From positions 41,865 through 105,864 of the forward strand of contig JAUXYJ010000099.1 in assembly GCA_030694465.1 (NCBI GenBank): DNA of 64,000 bases, in the 5' to 3' direction. The translations under genes and the position numbers were made by a program. Below, one piece after another: positions 16,001 through 24,289 of this stretch. The DNA is from Deltaproteobacteria bacterium. Lineage in GTDB: Bacteria; Myxococcota_A; Polyangia; Polyangiales; Ga0077539. Every line of letters starts with the position of its first letter. Position 1 is the stretch's first letter. Under the pieces are notes generated by a model, which was not told the DNA's origin, did no database searches, and was given only the letters and a program-made list of their open reading frames with translations.

Positions 16001-16066
16001 CTGCGCCCTCAGCCCAACTCGCCGCACCGTGCGTTCTCCGGTGTTTTCACAGGCGATCCGGTGTTA
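16001..16066 (+). repeat. Dispersed intergenic repeat, copy 3 by sequence (forward)
   Basis: The unit begins CTGCGCCCTC, continues CAACTCGCCGCACCGTGCG, and has the core CCGGTGTT-TTCACAGGCGAT-CCGGTGTT (16038-16065), a perfect 8-bp direct repeat at 20-bp period. This is the most regular copy. It lies between the MYXO-CTERM-like gene and the 3' end of the LysR gene. Confidence 0.8.
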
Positions 16067-16099
16067 ACTACGGGGGCTTTCCGAGCTGCTTGAGGGCGT

Positions 16100-17005
16100 C
16101 TATCGACCACGGCGGAGGCGCGCGCGGAGGTCGTCGTAGATCGCGTCGGACACGGCGCGGACCCGGGCGACCGCGCGGGTGTCTCGGTGTGAGACGAGCC
16201 AGACATCCCTCGTGGGAATCTCTGGAATCTCGTGGACGAGCGCGAGCTTCTCTTCGGCCGACGCGGTCATGTTCGACAGCACCGCGAGCCCGTGTCCCTC
16301 GGCGCAGGCCCGGGCGATCACGCGCATCGAGCTGACGCGAACCGCCGGGCGCGCTCCACGCAGGTCGTCTCCGAGCCAGCGCGCTTCAGGACCTGACGCG
16401 AGGTCGCGGCAGCCCACGATGACATCGAAGCACCGCAGGTCGTCGCGATGCTTGGGCGCGCCGCGCCTCGCGATGTAGTCGCGCGCCGCGTAGAGTCCGA
16501 ACTGCATGGTCCCTGCCTTCTTTCGCGCGAGGTCTGCGGTCTCGGGCGCGACCATCCGCACGGCGATGTCCGCCTCTCCGCGAGACAGATCCGCGCGGCC
16601 GTAGCTCACCACCAGCTCGACGACCAGCTCGGGGTACCTCTCGGCGAGCGCGCCGATCGTGTGCTCGAGGAGCTGGCTCGCGGAGATCTCCGTGAGCGCG
16701 ACGCGCACGACCCCGCGCACCTCGTGCTCGGCGATCGACACCGAGCGCTCAAGCCCTTCGATCTGCGTCGCGAGCTCTCTCACGCGAGAGAGCAGCCGCT
16801 CGCCGGCGGCGGTCGCGACGTAGCCCTGCGCGCTGCGAAGAAAGAGCGCTGCGCCCACGCTCGCTTCGAGCGCCACCAACCTGCGCGAGGCGGTCGATTG
16901 GTTCACGCCGAGCTTTCGCGCCGCAGCGCTCAGCGTGCGGGACTCAGCGAGGACTACGGCGAGGTGGAGATCGTTCCAGTCGAGCTTGCTGCGGTGACGA
17001 GCCAT
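16100..17005 (-). CDS. LysR-family transcriptional regulator
   Basis: A 301-residue LTTR with helix-turn-helix at residues 15-60 ('SRTLSAAARKLGVNQSTASRRLVALE'). The wing is 'FLRSAQGYVATAAGERLL', and the effector-binding domain includes 'GVVRVALTEISASQLL', 'DIAVRMV' and 'YAARDYIARRG'. ATG 17005 (MARHRSKLDWNDL) gives the standard N terminus. It is divergent from the lipoprotein gene at 17149 with a 143-bp shared promoter region, so that gene is the likely target. Inducer unknown. Confidence 0.9.
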   Translation of the reverse strand: MARHRSKLDWNDLHLAVVLAESRTLSAAARKLGVNQSTASRRLVALEASVGAALFLRSAQGYVATAAGERLLSRVRELATQIEGLERSVSIAEHEVRGVVRVALTEISASQLLEHTIGALAERYPELVVELVVSYGRADLSRGEADIAVRMVAPETADLARKKAGTMQFGLYAARDYIARRGAPKHRDDLRCFDVIVGCRDLASGPEARWLGDDLRGARPAVRVSSMRVIARACAEGHGLAVLSNMTASAEEKLALVHEIPEIPTRDVWLVSHRDTRAVARVRAVSDAIYDDLRARLRRGR

Positions 17006-17148
17006 GCAGTTTCGCAACAAGGGTATGCACTATCTCGGATGGACGTCGAGGGGGGCCGAGCACAGGATCGTCTCACTCGCTGAACGGTCAAAAGGTCCTC
17101 AGCGCCCCCCGAAGCCCCCTCCCTTCGCTCATCGACAGGACAAACACC

Positions 17149-17811
17149 ATGCGCAACACCACGCACAAAAACACGGTTCTCTCGCTCGCGTTTGCGGCGT
17201 CGCTCGTCACCGCCTGCGGCTCGGCCAGCAACAACAACACCACTGGCGACGGCGCGACAAACGGCGACGTTCGAACGTCGGGCGGCGACGCCTCGGCCGC
17301 GCTCGACCTCGCCGGTCGTTGGCGCAACGCCTGCACCCCCAACGGCTCGGGCGGGGGCTTCTCGCTAGACTTCGAGCTTACGGCCTCCGAGTGGAGGCTC
17401 GACTACGTGACCTACGCCGAGCCTGCGTGCGCGACGCGCATGGTGACTGTGCACATCGAAGGGCCCTACGAGATCGGCGCGCGCAGCGCGCAGGTCAGCG
17501 GCGCGTCCGAGGCGGTCTTTCGCTTCACGCGCAAGACGGTCACCGCGCACAATGCCGGCGCGGTCGGCTTCTTGAGCGGCCTCCCGATGTGCACAGGTCC
17601 CTTCGAAGTGGACGTCGCGCGGGACATCAGCGCGTCCGGGTGCGCGGGCTTGGGCCAGAGGCCCGTCGCTGCGTGCGCTCAGGACTACGACCTCGTGAGC
17701 GTCGAGGGAGACTCGCTGCGCTTCGGTCAGCGTCCCGCAGACAACGACATGTGCACGGCCGACAAGCGACCGAGCGCGCTCGCCCCCGTATCGTCTCAGC
17801 GCGTGCGCTGA
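17149..17811 (+). CDS. Lipoprotein with APCDDC-like domain
   Basis: A 220-residue lipoprotein (signal to Cys 23 in LVTAC) with an Asn/Thr/Gly/Asp tether. The domain begins 'LAGRWRNACTP' and includes 'FELTASEWRLDYVTYAEPAC', 'HIEGPYEIG', 'CAGLGQRPVAACAQDYDLVS' and a final 'DNDMCTADKRPSAL'. The pattern of a Trp-containing strand, a 'Y..PAC' element and 'G.YEI' recalls the APCDDC domain of some bacterial secreted proteins; that match is tentative. A clear AGGA ribosome site lies ten bases before ATG 17149. It faces the LysR regulator, which probably controls it. Confidence 0.75.
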   Translation: MRNTTHKNTVLSLAFAASLVTACGSASNNNTTGDGATNGDVRTSGGDASAALDLAGRWRNACTPNGSGGGFSLDFELTASEWRLDYVTYAEPACATRMVTVHIEGPYEIGARSAQVSGASEAVFRFTRKTVTAHNAGAVGFLSGLPMCTGPFEVDVARDISASGCAGLGQRPVAACAQDYDLVSVEGDSLRFGQRPADNDMCTADKRPSALAPVSSQRVR

Positions 17812-17871
17812 CTCAGCGCGCGAAGCGCTGCCACGACTCGGGCAGCGACCCGTCGCCCACGCGTGAGCTGC

Positions 17872-17938
17872 CTGCGCCCTCGGCCCAACTCGCCGCACCG
17901 TGCGTTGTCCTGTGTTTTCGCAGGCGATCCGGTGTTGG
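17872..17938 (+). repeat. Dispersed intergenic repeat, copy 5 (forward)
   Basis: The copy reads CTGCGCCCTCGGCCC, then CAACTCGCCGCACCGTGCG, then the core CCTGTGTT-TTCGCAGGCGAT-CCGGTGTT (17909-17936). It sits directly beside the decayed fragment at 17940-18130. Confidence 0.75.
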
Positions 17939-17939
17939 A

Positions 17940-18130
17940 AGCTCCTCGCGCTTGAGCGGCTCGATCGCCGAAAAACCGGTGGTCCTCGCGAACTTCATCC
18001 GGTGCACAAAGTTCATCATGGAGTCGCTGGCGTCGAGCGCAGTGAAGTTGAGCCGCGCGAAGGTCTCCCGAGAAAACGCGATCGAAGGGAGCAGTGCGCG
18101 CCACAAGAGCTTGCCGGGGAGTGACCTCGG
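17940..18130 (-). pseudogene. Gene remnant (unidentified C-terminal fragment)
   Basis: The minus-strand frame here reads as folded protein: 'LPGKLLWRALLPSIAFSRET', then 'NFTALDASDSMMNFVHRMKF', then 'ARTTGFSAIEPLKR'. It has no start codon of its own and runs straight into repeat copy 5 at one end and into the AraC gene region at the other. It looks like the tail of a lost gene. I do not recognise the family with certainty. Confidence 0.35.
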
Positions 18131-18137
18131 AGGGGCC

Positions 18138-19044
18138 TCAAGGTCTCCGAGAGCGCCTCTGCCGACCTGGCGCGTGGCCTTTCGCTCGCTTGAAGGCGTG
18201 CGACAGCGCGGCTGCACACGAGTAACCGACGGCGGTGGCGACCTGCTCGAGGGAGAGGTCGGACTCGTCCAAGAGCACCTGGCAGCGGTCGATGCGCAAC
18301 TGTGCGAGGTATCGGCTCGGCGGCGTCCCCACCAAGGCGCGAAAGCGCAGAGCAAACGCCGAGCGGCTCATGCCGCAGAGCCGGGCGAGGTCTTCGACCA
18401 AGAAGGCACGGTTGGGTCCCTGATGCAGCGCACTCAGCGCGACCATGAGCTGGGGGTCTTTGAGCGCTTGCAGCCAGCTCGGACCCACCGTGTCCTCGCT
18501 CGTGCTCACCCCGAGCAGCGCCAGCATCGAGACCGCCTCGACCATGCGCTCGGAGACCGCAGGGAGGACAGGGTCAAGCGCGTGGAGGTGAAGAGCGTGA
18601 AGCTGCGCCGCGAGCGGGCCCGGGCTAAGGTCTGAGGACACTCAGGCGCGGCAAGCTCTGCAGCCAACGTGAGGCGGTCGCCCCCTGAAAGCGCACCCCG
18701 GCGCCGTAGAGCGAACAGCGCGGCCCGTCACCGCGAAGCTCGAAGCGCGCGCTCCCACGGCGCGCCGTGCGCACATGCTCGGCGAGGGGGACGGCCTCGC
18801 GCCCCGGGCGGTCGGCGACGACGCGCGAGAGCCCACGAGGCATCCAGACGAGATCGCCTGCCTCAAGGGACAGCGGCACCTCGCCAGGCAGCATGAGCAC
18901 GCACGCCCCCTCGGCCACGTAGTGAAACGCGCACATGGGCTCGCCCTCGATGGAGATCCCCCACGGCGCGCGCAGCTGAGCAACAACCTGAAAGCTGCAC
19001 GCCACCCTCAGGTCCGCCGCCAGCTGCTGGAGCGCAGAGATCAT
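18138..19044 (-). pseudogene. AraC-family regulator split by a frameshift
   Basis: Two overlapping minus-strand frames make one AraC/cupin regulator. The first (ending 18625) carries the cupin-type N-terminal domain ('FHYVAEGACVLML', 'LEAGDLVWMPRG', 'LPRLSVLRP'). The second (18641-18138) carries the linker and the double HTH ('DLARLCGMSRSAFALRFRAL', 'VGTPPSRYLAQLRI', 'VATAVGYSCAAALSHAFKRA'). The normal junction is broken by a one-base shift near 18630-18640. The second piece could only start at a GTG inside the first. The C terminus is also abnormal. The ATG at 19044 (MISALQQL) fits the family best. Confidence 0.7.
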
Positions 19045-19062
19045 CGTGTCAGGTGCTCTTCT

Positions 19063-19108
19063 TGGACGATCTGTCACGAAATATGGCTAGTTCATCATGG
19101 ATCGTCCA
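19063..19108. promoter_or_regulatory. Nine-bp inverted repeat in the AraC/SRPBCC divergent promoter
   Basis: TGGACGATC (19063-19071) and GATCGTCCA (19100-19108) are perfect inverted 9-mers separated by 28 bp. They lie in the 88-bp gap between the divergent AraC-type and SRPBCC genes. This spacing would place both arms on roughly the same DNA face. It is a candidate operator for the AraC regulator or for another regulator. Confidence 0.5.
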
Positions 19109-19132
19109 GCAAGGTGGGCGCAGGATGATCCC

Positions 19133-19603
19133 ATGCCCAGCGCACACGCAATTCGAGTTCAGATCCACATCAAGGCCTCGCCCGAGAGCGTCTGGGCCCT
19201 GGTCTCTCACCACGAAGGCACCCCCGGATGGATCCCCCAGGTCGAACAGGTGCGCATCACCGAAGTCGGCAGAGAGCAGCGCACCGGCGTCGGCGCCGTG
19301 CGGCAGGTGAAATTTCGCCCCCGCATGTGGGGAACAGTGCTGGAGCGCATCGTGGTTTCAACCGCCCCCGTCCGCTTCCACTACGTGCTGTTCGAAGGCA
19401 TGCCGGGACTCCTCGAGCACGAGGGCCGAGTCAGCGTCGAGCCACACGAAGGCGGCACCCGCCTCTCTTGGGAGGTCGACTTTGTGTTCCGGTCGATGCA
19501 CTGGTTTCGTCCCTTTGTCCCTTCGTTCGTGAAGACCTTCGAGGGTGTGCTGAGCGGGGCGCTGGCCGAAGCAAAGCGGCAGCTCGAGCCGGTACAGGTG
19601 TGA
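19133..19603 (+). CDS. SRPBCC (START-like) family protein
   Basis: A 156-residue protein of the Bet v 1-like polyketide cyclase/dehydrase fold. It has an N-terminal strand ('AIRVQIHIKASPESVWALVS') followed by 'GWIPQVEQVRITEV', central strands with 'HYVLFEGMPGLLEHEGRVSV' and a long C-terminal helix ('FVKTFEGVLSGALAEAKRQL'). The cavity of this fold binds hydrophobic ligands; the ligand is unknown. ATG 19133 has AGGA eight bases upstream and fits the family start better than the ATG at 19097. Divergent from the split AraC regulator. Confidence 0.85.
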   Translation: MPSAHAIRVQIHIKASPESVWALVSHHEGTPGWIPQVEQVRITEVGREQRTGVGAVRQVKFRPRMWGTVLERIVVSTAPVRFHYVLFEGMPGLLEHEGRVSVEPHEGGTRLSWEVDFVFRSMHWFRPFVPSFVKTFEGVLSGALAEAKRQLEPVQV

Positions 19604-19822
19604 GCGCGGCGGCGAGCCCAGCGACGAGCACGTCGGCCATGCGCGCGCTCGACGGCGTATTGGTCGCCCCGACGAATACAACGGGAGCCCTCCTCCGCGC
19701 GGCGATCGCCGAATCCGTCGCACACGCCCTCCGCCCTGTCGCCGCGATCGCAGCGCGCGACACGCCCTGCGCGGGGCGCCTGTGTGGTCACAGGGCCCGT
19801 TTATCGTACAGTGCCTCGCGCA

Positions 19823-20437
19823 ATGGATGCCTACGAGAGACGCTTCATGGCCCCAGGAGAGCGCGTGCTCTTTCGCGAGAAGATCGTCGCGAAGGGCGCG
19901 TTCACCGCGGGGCTCATCCTCGCGTTTGGGTTTGCGCTTACGGGGATCGGGCTCGGCGTCGCCGGGGCGCTCGGCGAGTTGCCCGCTTTGCTCCTGACGT
20001 TTGCGGCGATCAACCTCGTGCTCGCGGCGCTCTTCGCGGTGACGGCGGCGATGTTCTCTGTCACGCGGACGATGATCACCGAAGAGCACGTGCACGTGCA
20101 CTTTGGCTGGGCGAAGCGAAAGATCCTACGGACCGCGATCGCGTCGGTGAACGCCGTCCAGCAACAGGGCTTCAAGCAAGGCAAGGTCTCGATCGGGCTC
20201 GATGGCGCGGTACGGACCGTGGCCAGCACGTCAGCGTCACGCAACGCGATCGAGATCGAGACCAACGAGGACGGAAGAAAACACGTCCTGACCGTTGGCA
20301 CCGACGATCCCGAGGGCTTTCTCAAGAGCCTCGACGTGTCAGGCGTTCGCGTGGCGCCAGAGAACGAAGTCGCGCGTGAAGGCCTCGCGCTCGCCGAAGC
20401 GCAGCACCCATCCGCGACGAGACGGATCAACGATTGA
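19823..20437 (+). CDS. Two-TM protein with PH-like cytosolic domain
   Basis: A 204-residue protein. Two hydrophobic segments at about residues 25-50 ('GLILAFGFALTGIGLGVAG') and 55-80 ('LLLTFAAINLVLAALFAVTA') are followed by a strand-rich domain ('FSVTRTMITEEHVHVHFGW', 'AVQQQGFKQGKVSIGLDG', 'IEIETNEDGRKHVLTVGTDD'). This layout resembles bacterial PH-domain (YdbS/YdbT-like) membrane proteins and DUF304-type proteins. ATG 19823 (MDAYERRFM) is preferred over the upstream ATG at 19784. No operon partner. Function unknown. Confidence 0.65.
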   Translation: MDAYERRFMAPGERVLFREKIVAKGAFTAGLILAFGFALTGIGLGVAGALGELPALLLTFAAINLVLAALFAVTAAMFSVTRTMITEEHVHVHFGWAKRKILRTAIASVNAVQQQGFKQGKVSIGLDGAVRTVASTSASRNAIEIETNEDGRKHVLTVGTDDPEGFLKSLDVSGVRVAPENEVAREGLALAEAQHPSATRRIND

Positions 20438-20633
20438 GCGCGAGGGTGGCGCGCGAGAACGCTCTCGGTGATGGGTCGAGCAAGGGAGCCTCCGGAATCT
20501 CCTAAAGCCGCGAAAGCAATCGCGTCTTCGTGCAGCCGCCCTGCGTTGGCGTGGTAGCGTGCGTTCCCTTCGAAGATTCGTGCTCAGCCATGAGCACCCC
20601 ACTCCCCCTGCACAGAGAGCAAGATTGTCACCC

Positions 20634-21662
20634 ATGGAGCTACGAAGGCTTGGACAGAGCGGACTCAAAGTAAGCGCGCTCTCACTGGGCGCGATGACCT
20701 TTGGCGAATCCCAGACGTTTATGAAGGGCGTGACCTCGCCCGACGACGAGGGGCGCCGCGTCTTTGACCGCGCGCTCGACGCCGGAATGAACTTGGTAGA
20801 CACGGCCAACGTGTACTCCGAGGGGCGCAGCGAAGAGCTCACCGGCGAGTGGATCGCGGGCAAACGCGACCGTGTGCTCTTGGCGACAAAGTGCCGGTTT
20901 CCGATGGGCTTTGGCATCAAAGGAAACAAGCCCGGGCCCCACGCGATGGGGCTCTCGCGGCAGCACATCCTGAGCGCCTGCGAAGACTCACTACGTCGGC
21001 TCAAGACCGACGTGATCGATCTGTACCAAGTGCACATGCAAGACAGCACCGTGGGCATCGACGAGACCCTCAGAGCCCTCGATGATCTCGTGCGCGATGG
21101 CAAAGTTCGCTACGTGGGATGTTCGAATTACACTGGATATCGACTGGTAGAGTCACTCTGGAGCGCAGACCGTCGCAACACCACGCGCTTTGAGAGCGTG
21201 CAGCTCCAGTGGTCTCTCTCGGTGCGCGACGCAGAGCGCGAAGTGATCCCCGCGTGCCGTACGTTTGGCCTCGGCACGCTGATCTGGTCACCCCTCGCGC
21301 GCGGGTTTCTCACAGGAAAATACCAGCGCAATCAGCCCGCCCCCGCAGGCACGCGCCTCGACGCCTGGAAGGACAGCTTTCGGACTCTGGACAACGACCA
21401 CAGCTGGGCCCTGCTCGACGTCGTCCGAGAGATCGCCGCCAAGCACGACAGCACGCCCGCCGCGATCTCGATCGCGTGGCTCTTGGCCCAGAAAGAGACC
21501 AGCTCGATCATCGTGGGCGCGCGCACGGTCGAGCAGCTCGACCAGAACCTCGCGGGCCTTGAGATTCGGCTCGAGCCCGACGACCTCGCCGCGCTCGATC
21601 GCGCCTCGCGCCCAGACTGGGGCTACCCCTACGCGTTTATCGGCATGCGCGAACCCTGGTAA
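20634..21662 (+). CDS. Aldo/keto reductase
   Basis: A 342-residue AKR-superfamily NADPH oxidoreductase that starts MELRRLGQSGLKVSALSLG. Catalytic Asp and Tyr are in 'NLVDTANVYSEG', Lys in 'LATKCRF' and His in 'LYQVHMQD'. Cofactor elements 'GTLIWSPLARGFLTGKY' and 'SIIVGARTVEQLDQNL' are conserved. It is clearly paralogous to the product of the gene at 4975-6000 over the full length, differing mainly in the loop after the first strand. The substrate is undetermined. A monocistronic unit between unrelated genes. Confidence 0.9.
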   Translation: MELRRLGQSGLKVSALSLGAMTFGESQTFMKGVTSPDDEGRRVFDRALDAGMNLVDTANVYSEGRSEELTGEWIAGKRDRVLLATKCRFPMGFGIKGNKPGPHAMGLSRQHILSACEDSLRRLKTDVIDLYQVHMQDSTVGIDETLRALDDLVRDGKVRYVGCSNYTGYRLVESLWSADRRNTTRFESVQLQWSLSVRDAEREVIPACRTFGLGTLIWSPLARGFLTGKYQRNQPAPAGTRLDAWKDSFRTLDNDHSWALLDVVREIAAKHDSTPAAISIAWLLAQKETSSIIVGARTVEQLDQNLAGLEIRLEPDDLAALDRASRPDWGYPYAFIGMREPW

Positions 21663-21727
21663 TTCAGGTACGAAATCGCGCAGAGGGCTTGCGCCCCCAG
21701 TGGGCACTGCGCGTACCCTTCGCGCCT

Positions 21728-22915
21728 ATGCAAACCACTCGTACACGCGCTTCGCTCACCACAGTGACCACGCTCGCAGCCCTGGTCTCTGCCGCGGGCT
21801 GCGGCGTCGCGCCGCCCCAACTCAACTGCAGCGCGAGCTTCGGGACCACCGATGCAGCGCAGAAACTCCGCGCTTTTATCGACGCGACGACAAGCTTCAC
21901 TGCCACCGCGACCGAGCTCGACGCGACGCTCTTGCGCGAGTGTACCGCCCTCGCGACAGACCTCGGCGCGACCGCCGCAGAGCTCGCGGCGACCAGCAGT
22001 ATGACCGCGACACAGGTCGCATGCACACGCGCCGCTGCGCTCATTGAGCAAGAGATCCGCGCTGTGCGTGCCACCTCGGGCGTGACCGTCTTTGTCGAGA
22101 CCACCCCCCCTGCGTGCCGCGTCGAAGTGGACGCGTACCAGCGCTGTGTCGCCGCGTGTGACGTGCGATTTACCCCGGGGATGTCTGATCTACGCTGCGA
22201 AGGCGGCGAGCTTCGGGGGAGCTGTATGGGGAGCTGTACAGGGCAGTGTGCGGTCAACGCCGCGGCGATGTGCACAGGGTCGTGCGAGGGCACCTGCACG
22301 GGCTCGTGCGGTGGCACATGCTCGGGCACCTGCGAGGGCATGTGCGCGACACGGGACGCAACCGGCGCGTGCAACGGGACCTGCATGGGCACCTGTCGAG
22401 GGACGTGTTCGGCGATGTGCACGGGGAGCTGTACAGGGCAGTGCGTAGCGATGGCGAGCGCACAATGTACTGGAGAATGCCGCGGGATGTGCTCGGTCGC
22501 GTTTACCGAACCGCGGTGCACGGGGCGCGTGGTTCCGCCCATGGCCGATGTGGACTGCGCGGCGTCGTGTGACGCACGCATCAACGCGACCGCGACTTGT
22601 ACCCGTGGCGAGGTCGCCGTGCGAATCAACGGGGACGTGGGCATGCTGCAGACGCGCGCAAACGCCCTGAGCGCCACGCTGATCGCACACTACGGCGCGG
22701 TACTGCAGACCGCACGACAGCTCGAGCGTCTGGTCCTCGCAGGGCAAGCCGTGATCGAGAGCGCGCAGCGTGTACCCGGTGCTGTGCAAGCGCTCGGGGT
22801 CGCAGCCGGAGCGTGTGCAGTGCAGTCAGCCAATGACATCCGATTGGCTGTGCCCAAAGTGCAGGTCTCGGTGCAGGTCTCGGTGAGCGTCAGCACATCG
22901 GTCGCAGCGCGCTAA
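21728..22915 (+). CDS. Lipoprotein with Cys-every-fourth-residue repeat
   Basis: A 395-residue lipoprotein (lipobox SAAGC, about Cys 25). The N-terminal domain is helical and Thr/Ala-rich. A central segment at about residues 150-280 is built of C-x-G-[STM]-C steps, such as 'CTGSCEGTCTGSCGGTCSGTC', so cysteines fall at every fourth position over long stretches. The C-terminal domain is helical ('LQTARQLERLVLAGQAVIES') and ends in a Val/Ser/Gln strand repeat ('VQVSVQVSVSVSTSV'). The Cys track may form a stacked disulfide or metal-rich rod at the cell surface. No catalytic motif is seen. Confidence 0.75.
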   Translation: MQTTRTRASLTTVTTLAALVSAAGCGVAPPQLNCSASFGTTDAAQKLRAFIDATTSFTATATELDATLLRECTALATDLGATAAELAATSSMTATQVACTRAAALIEQEIRAVRATSGVTVFVETTPPACRVEVDAYQRCVAACDVRFTPGMSDLRCEGGELRGSCMGSCTGQCAVNAAAMCTGSCEGTCTGSCGGTCSGTCEGMCATRDATGACNGTCMGTCRGTCSAMCTGSCTGQCVAMASAQCTGECRGMCSVAFTEPRCTGRVVPPMADVDCAASCDARINATATCTRGEVAVRINGDVGMLQTRANALSATLIAHYGAVLQTARQLERLVLAGQAVIESAQRVPGAVQALGVAAGACAVQSANDIRLAVPKVQVSVQVSVSVSTSVAAR

Positions 22916-23080
22916 GCACGGCGATCAGACGGCTACGGGTGGACGGCGGGGCGATCATCGCGTATCTAGCCCGCGCGATCGCAACGGCGTGCTGGGATTT
23001 GTCCATCGGACGCTGCCAAAGGTCACTGATCGCGTGCAGGTGCATACAGCACTCGCAGAGCAACACTCGCAGGAGAAGCC

Positions 23081-23566
23081 ATGAAGATCGCGCACGGAAC
23101 CGTTGTAGCCATTGAGTTCAAGCTCACCGACGACGACGGAGAGGAAATTGACTCATCGGAAGAATCAGGCCCCCTTGAGTATTTGCACGGCTTTGGTCAG
23201 ATCGTGGACGGCCTTGAGGCCGCTCTCGAGGGCCACGTGCTCAACGACAAGTTCAAGGTCACCGTGCCCCCGTCCGAGGGGTATGGCGAAGACAGCGGCC
23301 AAGAGCCCGTTCGGGTCCCGCGTGCGCAGCTGCCCACCGAGCCCGAGCCCGAGGTCGGGATGGACCTTCACGCAGTCGGCCCCGACGGCGAAGAAGAGAC
23401 CTTCTGGATCATCGAGGTCGAAGAAGAGCACGTCTATCTCAGCACGGATCATCCCCTCGCCGGCCTCAACCTCCACTTCGAGGTCAAGGTCGTGGGCGTC
23501 CGCGCCGCCACCGAAGAAGAGATGTCCCACGGCCACTCGCACGGCCCCGACGGACACCATCACTGA
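23081..23566 (+). CDS. slyD: FKBP-type peptidyl-prolyl isomerase, SlyD-like
   Basis: A 161-residue cytosolic FKBP. The catalytic domain ('VVAIEFKLTDDDGEEIDSS' and 'GQIVDGLEAALEG') is interrupted by the IF (insert-in-flap) chaperone domain ('PSEGYGEDSGQEPVRVPRAQ', 'LHAVGPDGEEETFWIIEVEE') and closed by 'DHPLAGLNLHFEVKVVGVR'. The tail 'HGHSHGPDGHHH' is the His-rich metal-binding end of SlyD. SlyD assists proline-limited folding and in enterobacteria supplies nickel. AGGAG six bases before ATG 23081 confirms the start. Its stop codon abuts the stop of the convergent gene with no gap. Confidence 0.9.
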   Translation: MKIAHGTVVAIEFKLTDDDGEEIDSSEESGPLEYLHGFGQIVDGLEAALEGHVLNDKFKVTVPPSEGYGEDSGQEPVRVPRAQLPTEPEPEVGMDLHAVGPDGEEETFWIIEVEEEHVYLSTDHPLAGLNLHFEVKVVGVRAATEEEMSHGHSHGPDGHHH

Positions 23567-24289
23567 TCACACCGTCGCTTCGGGACGCGCTGTGATCGCC
23601 CACGGTTGATCGATCAGCGCCCAGCTCCCGGACCGCCACGCGCGCTTGGTCTCTTGCCACGAGGCTGGCTGCGCAAGGCACCAACGCAGGTAGGCCGAGA
23701 GCGTGAGATCAGGGTCGTCGCGACGCGCAGATTCAACGGAGATTTCGCCGCGATTTGCGCGCTCAAGGGTCTGCACAAGCGACTCGTGATAGCCCTCGTA
23801 CACCACCAGCTCGCGCAGCCAGCGTGCCCGCGGGTGGGTGCCCTCGACCACGCTGCGCGCGGCCTCGAGAGCCACCCTGAGGCCCTCGGGGTGACACTGC
23901 AAGAGCTCACAATCGTAGACGAATTGCTCGCCGTCGTGATGCGCTCCGAGCAAGTGTGCGATCACTCGCTCTCGATCGCTGGCCAGCCCCGTCGTGTCCA
24001 TCGGCGCCACCGCCCGCGCCTCCATCAAGAACGCAAAGCGCACCGGACGAAACTGCAACACCTTGGCCCACACAGTCTCGCGCACAGGAGAAGTGTTTGA
24101 GAGCCCCACGGTCTCGCTGCGAAAGAGCAGCCGATGCCACATGCGGATCACTCCCAAAAACAGCTGCCACTCCGTCGGCGCGTCTTTCACAAGCCCTGCC
24201 CTCACCGCCTCTCGCAAGCGCGATTGCAACAGCGGCTTGGGCGCCAGCCACAACGCACGCACGATCGCCGGGACGTCCCCCGCGCTCAT
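23567..24289 (-). CDS. Conserved hypothetical protein, 240 aa
   Basis: A soluble, mainly helical protein ('AIVRALWLAPKPLLQSRLRE', 'TEWQLFLGVIRMWHRLLFRS', 'HESLVQTLERANRGEISVE') with several Trp residues and a final 'SGSWALIDQPWAI'. No known domain is recognised. It overlaps the end of the upstream GntR regulator by four bases (24286-24289), so the two are co-transcribed and translationally coupled. A role linked to the regulator or to the divergent SDR/MATE operon is therefore likely but unspecified. Confidence 0.7.
   Translation of the reverse strand: MSAGDVPAIVRALWLAPKPLLQSRLREAVRAGLVKDAPTEWQLFLGVIRMWHRLLFRSETVGLSNTSPVRETVWAKVLQFRPVRFAFLMEARAVAPMDTTGLASDRERVIAHLLGAHHDGEQFVYDCELLQCHPEGLRVALEAARSVVEGTHPRARWLRELVVYEGYHESLVQTLERANRGEISVESARRDDPDLTLSAYLRWCLAQPASWQETKRAWRSGSWALIDQPWAITARPEATV

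Noticed and set aside
353..17938. The five-copy repeat as a CRISPR array
   Set aside because: Copies are kilobases apart, in both orientations and without regular spacers, and no cas genes are present.
17004..18635. 543-aa plus-strand reading frame
   Set aside because: It covers the lipoprotein gene in a different frame and runs antisense to the AraC pieces; no folded-protein features.
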